Assembly: GCF_037975245.1 (NCBI RefSeq)
Contig: NC_092568.1
Location: forward strand, 4,413,001 to 4,477,000
Length of the DNA stretch: 64,000 nucleotides
Direction: 5' to 3'
DNA from: Apostichopus japonicus
Taxonomy: Eukaryota > Echinodermata > Holothuroidea > Aspidochirotida > Stichopodidae
The first letter of the stretch is position 1, and each line of letters begins with the position of its first letter. The notes below the pieces were generated by a model. It had not been told where the DNA came from. It searched no databases and worked only from the letters and a program-made list of their open reading frames with translations. Of the stretch, positions 12,341 through 24,300 are shown in pieces. The position numbers and the translations under genes were made by a program.

Positions 12341-15300
12341 GTATAGAACTTAGGCCAGCCCAACGTTATGGATTCCAAAGTAGACTACTGTAGGCCTACT
12401 AGTAATACTGTAACTACCAGTTTAGCACTTGGCTAGTAGTTAGGACTGGTCTACGCCTCACTTCAAGTTCATGCGAGCCCTGTAATTTTATAAATAGTAG
12501 CCTAGGCCATTACCTAATAGTGTAACCATGCCGGTGACCAGACACACCATTACCAGATTTCTGGGAACAGTCCCCAGATTCCATGAACGGACCCAGATGA
12601 CTAGTGTCCCTGAAAAGGTACCTGAAATTAAAACCGTCTCTGGAATCCCAGAATTTGTGAAACTGTCAATCACAACTTTACCTGTTTGGCCATCCGTTCA
12701 TAGAAGAGCTTGACTGCAGGCTGTGAAGCAAGCTTAAATGTAACAGGCAGTGTTCGATTTTTCCGGTATCGCATCGCAAAATGCGATCCAAAACGACAAA
12801 CTTGCGAGACGTTCCAAATCAGCATCGCACATTGTGCCGATTTGTGCGATACAAATTCCTAGTCAGATTTGGGAGCAAACACTCAAACCTTAACTTACGA
12901 ACTGTCGATCACAATGTAGAAGTTATAATTTATTGAGTTTATACGCAATGTACAACTTATTCACTTGACCGTATAGCGAAAAAAAACCTGAAAAAATAAT
13001 ATCCTACCATAGTTCAGTGTAAAGCGAATAGCCTAACCACCTCGGCGGTTACGGATCTCACGTAACTAAAAGGTTCCCTGGCAACGTGCCAAAAAATGTT
13101 AACAAACAGGTGTTACACAGGGGATGAGCTCACAGTTGTTGGGAAGGTACCTGGGCAAATTCGCAGCACATGTACCCTGGTACAGTAGTTGGGTATAGGG
13201 TTAAACACTGCAGTTGTAAAAATGTACGCATAGTGCACGCTATTCATTGTTAGGCAGTCTAGAAACGGGGCTTTGCTGAACGTTGTTTGTTTCATAATAT
13301 CAGAAGTTTTGTAAGTTGCACTTTTTAAAGATTGAAAGACAGATTAAATCTCTTTTCATTTTATAACATAATATAGCTACTTTAACTTGTCATTTTAAAA
13401 TTTTCATCAGTGACAATTTAATTTTCATCGTGACAATTTAAATAAAAAAAGTTATCAGTATTTTGCATCCTCAACTGTGAATTTTTTCATCGCCAGACAT
13501 CGCAAAAAATGACAACAATTTTCGGGGGCTTTCTCCCCCAGGATCCCCACGAGGGGTTCTACCCCATGACCCCACCATAGCCCTAAGACGGGCCCCTGGA
13601 CACCACGCCTTTATGCTCGCACGTTACGCGTGCTAGGCAGGCGAACACCGGCGGGAAATCGGCAGTGTGTTCGCGGGAAATTGAACAAGGTTTTCCAACA
13701 CTGCTGAACTGTGCACTTACTGTATGCATCATGTTCAAGGTTTTCACGGAGGCCTTTGAGGAAATGAATGGTTAGTACAGTGTATATATGCTGCACTAAT
13801 GCTGTGTGTAGGCCAAAGTTCACGAAGGTCATTGGTTATATTCGCGCGCCGTAGAGGTGTTTTTAGATGTTAAGGAGAGTCAGGTTTCCATGGATATTAA
13901 TCGTAAATGAATCTGAGTTTAACTGACGCTAAAGAAATGGATCGTCTTGGGCAGATTAACAAATCATTGCAAGTATAAATAAGTACAGGTAGCTCTGCTG
14001 TTAAAAAGAAAAGTTCAATATCGGTTTGCTGTTATCGGCAATTAGGCAAAATTTTACCGATACCGATATGCTGCCGATATTGCAAATATCGGCCGATACC
14101 GATATTGAAAACGAATATCGTAGCAACACTAGTATAAATAATAATAATAAACAAACATTTTCTAGTTAATACATTGATCGCCAACATTTGGTCCGTTTTG
14201 TGGTAATTTCAAAACTGCTATTCAATATTGGGGAACTGCTATGCAACAAAAATTTTGTATAGCAATTGTCGAAATTTGTTGCTATGCAATTTTTTGGCCA
14301 TAAGTCGAACACTGGTAACAGGCAACCCAAATTTTCGCACAATTTCGTAGGCTGTAGTCCACATGGAAAACATCGTTTTGCACTTAGTTGGTAGTGATAA
14401 ATTATGAGACTTGCAGCTACCAAAGAAAGTCTTGGACATAATACTTGTTTCTGGATGAGATGTGATTTTTCATCATCCCTGAAACAGTAAAACTGCCAAA
14501 ACACAAAGAGGCTTTCAATATTCCACCATCCCTTTTAATGCACACAGTGTTGTTAATAACCATGGATATGGTCATCATCAGTGCCATTGCCAGGGGGGGG
14601 AGGGGAGGGGGCTGGGCCTCTTCCTAATCTCTCAGACTTTCTTCAGAATTGCTTACATTTAATAACAAATGCTACAAAAATGAAAGCTTGTACAACACAA
14701 ATGTAGTTAAAAATTATAGAAATTATAGCACCATTGGCATGTAATTATCCTCCTTTCCAAACCTAATGTTCTCCTGGAACGGGCAACATTAGTGACCTCC
14801 TCTTCTCCAGCATGCACAAAAAGAAAAACAAAACATATATACTGGCTACAAGCCTGGACAACACTATATTCCCAGATTTCCTGGAAAAAGTATCCAGGTC
14901 ACCTTAACCAAGGTACGTTACTTATATCACAAAGTGACTAAATATATGTTAGTTTTAGTACTGTTGCAATGTAGCCAAGGCTTGTGCAAGTTTAAATTAT
15001 TAATCATGATGTTAACAATATGTTGTAATAAAAAAATGTAAACACTCTGTACAGTAGCTTGGTCTACACAATACTCAAACGTACAGTACTTGAGATACCA
15101 TAGTGTACAGTATGAATTCAAACAAAATTTATAAAATAACTCATGTATTAAAGTTTTTGCTTGTTTTCAAGCTGTCAAAGTTGTGTGTACTTAAAAATTT
15201 CTTTAAAATGTATCTTTTTTGGTTCTGATGATATTCATAACCTTTTTAGTCATGCAGGGGGATGATTGTGTGTGTGTGTGAAGCCTTGCTTGTAAACAGG

Positions 15301-18300
15301 ATATCTCAAGAAGGTAAGCTTGGAACTATCTATTTTTGGTGTGTAGGAGTACCACAATTGAGTAGAAAAAGCATATTGTTTTGGGGAGGTCAAAGGTCAT
15401 TTGGGGTCTGCAGGGGTCAAATTGTGTACACCTTGTAAACATGATATCTCAAGAAGGGAATCTTGGACCAATCTCATATTTAGTATGTAGCTGTGAAATG
15501 TTGAGTTTAAGATCTCTATATTTCTTGCTGGAGGTCACAAAGGTCATTTGGGGTCACTAGTAGTCAAATTGTGAAAACCTTGTAAATACTTGTTTTATAA
15601 TCTACTGTATCTCCCACCTTCCAGCCTATTAGATAACATGCGTTTTGCCTCGTAAGAATCGGAGAGGCTATTTGCAAAATTTGGAAATTAGCTTAAGGGC
15701 ATCTGTAGATAGGAATCAGAAGTCTGGACCAAATCTCCATTGACTTAAGTGTGTCAATAATTTTTGCAGCTGCTATATACATCGCTGCATACATGCCTGT
15801 GCACAAAGATGTGTAATGAATGTTGTTCTGATATTCATACAACATTGCTAAATGAATGGACGATATCATTGTGAATCATCGGTATTTTATCATTGCTGCC
15901 CTTGATTTAAGTTTTCCGTCGTATTTGGCAATGGTAGAGATTCAGTGCCAAATAAAAACTTCAGGTTTGGATGTAGTAACGTTGGGGAAATGACCAGGTG
16001 TGTTTACGAAATTAATTGTCGCCTAGTTAGATGTTTTAGAGGCAAACCAGATGCTAAATCTTGGGGACCAGGGGGTAAAAATCGTCCGGCGCCTGCTTAA
16101 TGTACGGCTTGTAGGTGTACCACATTGTGTAGAAGAAGGCTGTTGTCTTTGGTAGAGATCAATCAGTATGCTGAATACAAGAACATTTTCCAGCTCGGTC
16201 ATCAGCTCCCAATGTGAATATTGTTTGTCATATCTCAATTGCTTCTTGCTGTACTACTTAGAGTAAAGTACATAGTTCATCCTGGTTATACCCTACAGTC
16301 TAGTGTGTCACATACATATAAGATTATTCATGTAGCATCATCAAAACCACACTGCAGTTTTGCCTCCGGTTTGTAGAAACGTTTTTTTTTTCTGTGGATA
16401 AAATGTTACAAAGTAAAGAAAAACAAAGACATTTTCAGCTGAAGTGCCCTGATGACATCATCCAGTCTACTGTTGCCAGATCAATAATTTCCAAATATCA
16501 CAAAATTTCATAACTTGCGCTAAAAAATTCTACTCAAGTATGTGGTTTTTGTCCAAAAGTTTCAAAAAAATGTTAAAAGCAAACTTTGCTAAGCAATCAA
16601 CCAAAAAATCCTTTTAACAAAAGTTGTGGGTTATACCTTTTTATATTGTTATAAATTCAAAAGTTTTGAGGTGCAAATTTTCATCTAGTTACAGTACATG
16701 AGGTCTTACCTATCACAATGTAATAGAAGGACGGTTTAAATTATCTTCCCATAAGTTACATTTTAGGTTAAAGAAAAATCCCAAGTAAATTAAAAATTAA
16801 AGTTTGTATGATCATGTCCCATTATATCCTGTTTTTGGTCCACCTTTGGCTAATTGTTAACAAGATTGTATTTCCAGGCCTTGCTGTTTCTTGTGCAACC
16901 CTACATTTCGAGAATGTCTGTATATGTTTCCCATAAGCAATTGCTATGCTGCTTTCTAGTTCATTAACTTTCATTAGGTACCTGTACATGAAATTTTAAT
17001 TAATTTAAAATTTAACATTCACACTTTAAACATTATAAAACAGGTAAAGGCATTGTTAAGAATGATCCCAGAGAGAGTTTTATGCTGCCTGAATCAGTGT
17101 TAGAACTATAATTCTGTAGTTTTCATATTTCATGAGTATCTATGCTATTTTCCTATCTTTTCACTGTAGAGATAATATGGTGATCTGCTACTGTATCAGT
17201 GGCTGTCCGATTCAGTGTTAGAACTATAATTCTGTAGTTTTCATATTTCATTAGCATCTATGATGTTTTCCTATCTTTTCACTGTAGAGAACAGATAATA
17301 TGGTGAGCTGCTATCAGTGGCTGTCTGATTTAGTGTTAGAACTATAATTCTGTAGTTTTCATATTTCATTAGCATCTATGATATTTTCCTATCTTTTCAC
17401 TGTAGAGAACAGATAATATGGTGAGCTGCTATCAGTGGCTGTCTGATTTAGTGTTAGAACTATAATTCTGTAGTTTTCATATTTCATTAGCATCTATGAT
17501 ATTTTCCTATCCTTTCACTGTAGATGTGATATGATGATTTGCTATCAGTGGCTGTTTAAATGCTGATTTATTATTGACCTTTAGGCTAATATATATTCTT
17601 TTGCCTGTTTTGTTACTGTAGGGCTATCAAGATAGGCAGGCTTTGTATGCTTGTAACACATGCACATCATCATCAGAGGGGACCCTGGCAGGCATCTGCC
17701 TGGCCTGTAGCTATGCTTGCCACGACGGACATGAGATGTATGAGCTGTACACTAAAAGGTAAACCATTACTCATAGACATACATATCAAACACGAATAGC
17801 TTATCATGGTGCTGTTATTTAAAGTGGATTGCATATCCTATAGAATGGCCGCACAAAGAGTAAATTGAATTCTGACAGTGATTTAGAGGGGGAACTCCAA
17901 TATTGTAAGATTTATGAAAATATTCAGAGCAATTTTTTTGGCATCAAGTTATTTGAATATTTCCCTTCATTGCTTTCAAGGTTGCTTTGTCCTCTTTTAG
18001 GTTTGCACTGTTTTGAGTGTTTTCCCCTTAATTCTGCCCTTTGCTCCTTTAACTTTGACATGTTCTCCTTCAGGTTTGCCTTGTCCTCCTTCCCTTACTC
18101 TCCCCTTCCCTCCCATTCCTTCCACCCCTTCCTTCCACCCCTTCCTTCCACCCCTTCCTCGTTTGTGTTGTTTCCATTATTCCTACTGTTTCATCCCATC
18201 CCCACAGTTACCCTCTCCCCTCCTGTTGCTCTCCTTCCCTTTTTGTGTTGTTTATCCTTCTCTTACTGCTTTGTCCCTTCCCCTCCTGTTTTCCCCTCCT

Positions 18301-21300
18301 TTGTGACCTCTTCCCCCAATCTTTGTGTCCCTTCCCCCCTGTTTCTTTTCCTTCCCCTCCTGTATCTTTCCTTCCCCCTCCTTTGTCTCCCCTTCCCCAG
18401 AAAAGACATAACAGAAACCCTTCCTGCCCTCCTTTCTTGACCTCCTGTTCTCTTCTTCCCCATTGTAATTCCAGTCATAATGATGGTCACTGAGCATTGT
18501 GATATACTATTACAATCTTTCAATCCTTCTCCCTTCCCTCAAATCGCTTCCCACATTTCCACAAGTATTAGTCACCTCTGAGAAAATCTAATCACACAAG
18601 TAAACTACTACCTTGTAATGTAAATGGAACTTACAACCCTCCTTAGACTTATGCTCACATTCATTTACAACCAGCAGGTGATGAACTAACCTAGTTTCTA
18701 TTTGCAGACCGAAGTTGCACATGTTTCATTTACATACAACATTACATGTTCGCAAAACATTTCTTCCAGCTTAAAAATAGCCAAGACCAACGTGCAGTAG
18801 TCTGTACAGTATTGTACAGTAGATGTAACTTTAACCAATGCCTAAATCATCTTATTTCATCTAGTTTCTCTCATATTAAGATTCCCAATTTCACTGTATT
18901 TTTATTTTCATCTTCTTGTTATCTCTCTTTCATATGCTAATACTCAGCAGGTGTTGTTTCCCTAATTTTGATATTAGTCTCTCAACTCTGCTCTTCCTTG
19001 ATTACATTTATGCAAATTGAGATCATGAATATTCGATATGTGTACATTTACATCTTTATTGCAGCGTGTGGATCTAATTGTGCTCTGCTTGATCACGAGT
19101 ACGTACTTTAAAGAAAGCATAAGACCCTTACCGTTCCAAAAATGGAGATTAGCTACAGTACTTTCAATAACAAAATAGCTGAGGTAAAAAAATTAGTCCA
19201 AGCCAAAGACACTTTGCACTCAAATGCAGTGAAATGTTCAGTAACGATAACAAAAAAATTAGTTTTCTGAACTGTGGTACTGCGGCTTAATGGTGGATAT
19301 TGTTTCTACCCAGCGACGTAGCCAGGAATTTGAAAGGGGGGGAGCACTTTTGCGATGGATATGGATTTTCAAAGTTGTAGGCACGACTATCTAAGCGGAG
19401 CGCCACCATCGGTTGGCGCGGAGCGTACAAGAAAATTTTTGGTTTTACAAACCCCCCAGATGGCTGGAAACGGCCCTTCCCTAGTGTTCATTCTGGTTCC
19501 CTGGCCTCTTGCTAACTTGAGACACCTCATTCAATATCACTTTCAAACCCAAAAAACAAACGAGTTAAAATAGTACGTAATTCAATAATACATAATGTAT
19601 TAAAATTAGCAAGGTACATACACAAGGGCGGCGGAAGCACTTTTAATCTGGGGGGGGGGCACCGACGTCAAAGGGCACTTTGCAGAAATTCGATTGGACT
19701 GATGCAGCCTGATATTTAGTACCCTTTATAAATCTTATTGTATTATCTTATTTGCGTATACACATCACTCCATCAACGCCCCCTCCCCCCCCCCCCCCCG
19801 TCTTAGTAGTCTTACTTTTCAACTTCTGATACTTGTAGATACAAAGATAGGCCAGAAATGTCTTTGATACAACCATAGCCAGTATTTGTCTTTGATACAA
19901 CTGTAGCTAGTAAATGTTTATCGAAAAGGCTGTTTTGGAACTTGTAACGCCGATCGTGACAACAACAGGCAACAAAGTGCTGCAGCTCTATACATATAAA
20001 GTCTGTTAATCAACGATAGGTTTATTTGACTGTGGAATGTTCTCAACTGAAATTTTATCTGCGTAAACGGGTTCTTAAGTAGATGTTAAAAAACTGACAA
20101 GATCGTATCCTAGTCTTTTTCGGCGGGTAGAGTATTGAATGAAACGGCACGCGATATGAATGACAGCCTAGATGACAGAAGAATAGGTCACCTTATTTAG
20201 CCATAATCTTGCTACGTTCATTTCAATAGTTTTTCCTGTCTAGACTCTTAAACTCGTCCAGCAAGCTTATGGATTTGAATTATGGGTGTTTTAATAAAAA
20301 AGATAACTTGGCCAAAAAAAGTGTACGCCCGGGCCTACAGTGCTACACACTGGCTACGCCCCTGATAGTTCTAAATTAGCATTAGATCTCTTACTGAAAT
20401 ATCGCTGACCTAATAAGGTGATCAAGAGTACAAGTTTTATGTAGAAAAAGGGCACATTTTTAACCTGAGGAAAAGTGGGGGGGCACTTGCCCCCTGTGCC
20501 CCCCCGGTTCCGCCGCCCTTGAAGGTACATGTACAGAGTAGTCTTACTTTTCAACTTCTGATACTTGTAGATACAAAGATAGTCCAGAAATGTCTTTGAT
20601 ACAACTGTAGCTAGTAAATGTTTAAGTTAGCCTAATAAGAGAAGGCGAGAGCTATCCGACGATTGCCATCTGATGCAAATTTTTCAAGTGTTTTCTCAAC
20701 TGAAATATTATCTGCGTAAACGGGTTCTTAACTACATGTTAAAAAACTGACAAGATCGGATCCTATAGTCTTTTTCGGCGGGTAGAGTGTTGAATGAAAT
20801 TATCGTGCTACATACTGGCTACGCCATGATCATATGATATCAGTATCAGCAGATTTTGTTTCCTGTTTAAATTCTTTTACATGTTCTTTTACATAATATA
20901 TCAGAAAGACAAACATAGTGCTCTTTTACAAGTTTTCCAGTAGGATGATTCTTGTTTATTGTCCAATGTCTGGACTTTAATACATTTGACGAACTTAACT
21001 GATGGACAAAATAAACTTTCATATTTTGTAATACAGCCAGATATGCAGTGGCCTAAAAACAAATATCGTTATCGCAGTGTATTAGCAGTGTAATAATTAT
21101 TTATAGGAAGTGCGTATCACGTACGATTGCTAGCTTAGCTTCATAACATGCTGTTCGTGCAACAACTTAGGACGACTCATTGAACGAACATTGTCGACGT
21201 TGTTGTGCATACAGTTCGTGACATTCCATAGAGTGCGGTTAGGTAGGCAATATGTATTTTATTATGCAGTGGCCAACTGTAGGCTTGTAATTGGCTATAA

Positions 21301-24300
21301 GCTAAATTTAGCTAATTGCATCTGCCAAACTAAGTAAGTAGTTGAATCAGTAGGCGTGAATGTTACTACGATTACAATCGAGTTAACGGAGCTGACGAGT
21401 ATTCAAGACCAAAAGAGCACTGACAAAATACCATGCTAAAAAAACGACAGTTTAAAAAAAAAAAAATCGACACTGAAAGGGGGGGAGCGGTCGCTCCCCC
21501 TGCTCCCCCCCTGGCTACGTCCCTGTTTCTACCGCTGACATAGAGGGAATGAAAAGTAAACAAAGTTCATTTGATCTTCTTGCACGGACTGAAATCGTGA
21601 AAGAAGCCTACAAGTTGTGCCGAGAGAAAAAACAGCAAAACAATACTGTACGTGGAATATATCAAATTCAAATAAAGACTATGCACAAAGCGTGAAATAG
21701 TCAAATGGTTCAATAGGGTCTTGTTTCATGTTTTAGTGAATTGTAAAGCCGACCAACACATCGAACACAACGTGCATAACTTGTGTTTTAGTTTTTTTTT
21801 TAAATTTGAAACTTATTACCTTTCATTTGTAATCTTCAGTCATCTCCAGTGTTTTAAGTTGAACGTCCTTCACTCCGACACATTTAATGTACAGAAAATA
21901 TTGTACAATGTTTCATTTTATCTTTGACAAACTTTGAGAGTCTATTTCGTTTATCTTTTCATACTCCTCTCAACATTGTCTATGGCTCTCATGAGATACA
22001 TAAAGTTTTTTCTAAGTTAAGTTTGAAAATTTCATGAAAATCTGTCCATTCGTAAGGTGCACTACTGCTTCTCTGTCTATTGGATTGCAGGAACTTCAAG
22101 TGTGACTGTGGAAACAGCAAGTTTGCAGACCTGACATGTAAACTAGTATCCGTAAGTCATGTCGTGAATAGTCAATCATGTTGTCATTAGTATCATTGTC
22201 TTCCCTGCCTCACTTACCTGTTACCTTTCTAAATACTGCGCTCTCTACTGTGTGACCTGGGAACCATTTTGAAACTCACCCCTTCCCCCACATCCCCCCC
22301 TCCCCACAGTGACCTCTGGTCTTAGTGAACGAATGTCAGTTTCACAACTTTGAGAGGCAAGTCTGCTGCGGTAGGTTGAGTCAAAGTCAGTTGTGACGAA
22401 CATACAAGATGATGAAACATCATATTTGTTACTAGATTTGGGGCTTTGGCAACTCCAAACCGTTTGGATTCAGTGATTACCGTGGCTTCCTAGGATTCAA
22501 GACTGGGATGTGTCAACTCTTCAACGATATCTTTCAAAAGATGTTTTCATGTAGTTCAATCGGATTCATTTTCAGCTTCTGGCATAGGCTGTATATTAAG
22601 TTGAATCTACACAGGATGACAGCAGGTCTTTTGGTCAAGCAGGTTTAATTGTTAAAGTGTTTTAAACATTTGCTGGGTACCAAGTTCCAGCCACACTGGG
22701 AAAGTAGATATGCGGCTCATGATATCGGAAATTGGTAAAGACGACCATTGCCAACTGACTCACTACTGTGCACTACTCTACTCTTTGGAGATAAGACTTC
22801 AAAACCAGAGCCTGCTTGAGCATAGACACACTCCAATTAAAGATGGAGAATTGTTTAGCCAATTTGATTGACTTGATCAAAACATACGAGGACAAGATTT
22901 GCTCTTTGTAGGTATAGTAGAGTGTAACAATGGTTAGAGGGGTACAGAAAGTGTTTGGATTGCTTCCAGCATATATTTACAGTAAACACAGACTTAAAAA
23001 TGGACAGCCAAAGAGGTTGCGATTTGTTGTAATAACTCCTGCCTTTGTTGGTTTATCAGATGCCTTAGGGAATAACTTATCTGGTATCGCATCACAATAT
23101 ACTATGCAAGATTATTACATTGCTATACAACTCAAAAGATGTATAGTAGTCTTTTTACACAGGAACACATAGTATTTTACTAAGAGACAATATGTGAAGC
23201 CCTCAAACTACAATGCATATAATTAAACACTAAAATTATTTACCTGTGCGTGTATGTGTTATTTGGATCAATAAGAAAATAGATGGTACCAATATGGTTT
23301 TGGCAGGATTCTAAAACCTTTAAATGCTGAAGAATCAACTTAGCAGCAGAATCAACCCTGTAGCTTTATTTTTATCTGGAATTCAGAAATATCTTTTCAT
23401 ATTGTCTCTGATATTTTTGTGTCAGAAATGTATCAATTTTTATCGGGTGTAATTGAACTTTTTTTGCAGGATAAAGATCCCCTGAATGAGGAGAACAAGT
23501 ACAATCAAAATTTCAATGGACTCTACTGTTCCTGCAAGAGGCCGTACCCAGACCCAGAAGACAATGTAAGTTTTTCTCTCAATTATCGCCCCCTTTCCCC
23601 CATCCCATCTTCATACCTACCCCTTCCCCCCTTTTCCTGGCAGTTGTCTGTAGAAATTGGGTTAACCCTTACTCATTTATTCTCAAACCATACCTCTCTC
23701 AATAGATTCGAATCGACCAAAGATTTACAACTCCCTCAGAAGACGAGAGGGGTCACAGAAAATTTAGAACAGCCAGTGTTCAGGATATGTTTGCTTAAGT
23801 AGTATATCCTATTTTAACTTGTCACTGGTTTTAACTCAACAACACAGGTCTATATCGTTTCAATGCACTGCTTATGATGTTCTTGATAACATTTTGGAAG
23901 GTAATTCTTTATTTTGGTGCAGCTTAACACTTTAAATGTTCTCTGCTTCGTGAGTCATGTAATGTTCGTCCTTTCTTCTGATCTTTAAAAGGTCGATGAT
24001 GAAATGATTCAGTGCGTAATCTGTGAGGACTGGTTTCATGGCAGGGTAAGTAAGTAGGCTAGGTATGATTAAACTTAGTGAGACTAATTCCTTTAATTAC
24101 ACTTTCTTCTTTCTAGAGCTGTATTCATTTAAAGAGATATTTACAATCCTTCATGTCTGTTTCATTGCAAGATTGGTAGCCTACAAGACATAGCTTATAA
24201 TCAAACAGAGTAAAGCACTAATCTTTGTTGTTGTTTTTGTTGTCGATCTGCATTTTGTGTCGTATTTGCCTACCATCGGGTGGCACCACCCCCAACCGTT

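Noticed and set aside
17865-18523. Long open frames on both strands, up to 191 codons
   Set aside because: They lie in a C/T tract, giving Pro/Ser/Leu/Phe on one strand and Gly/Arg/Glu on the other. Low-complexity artefact.
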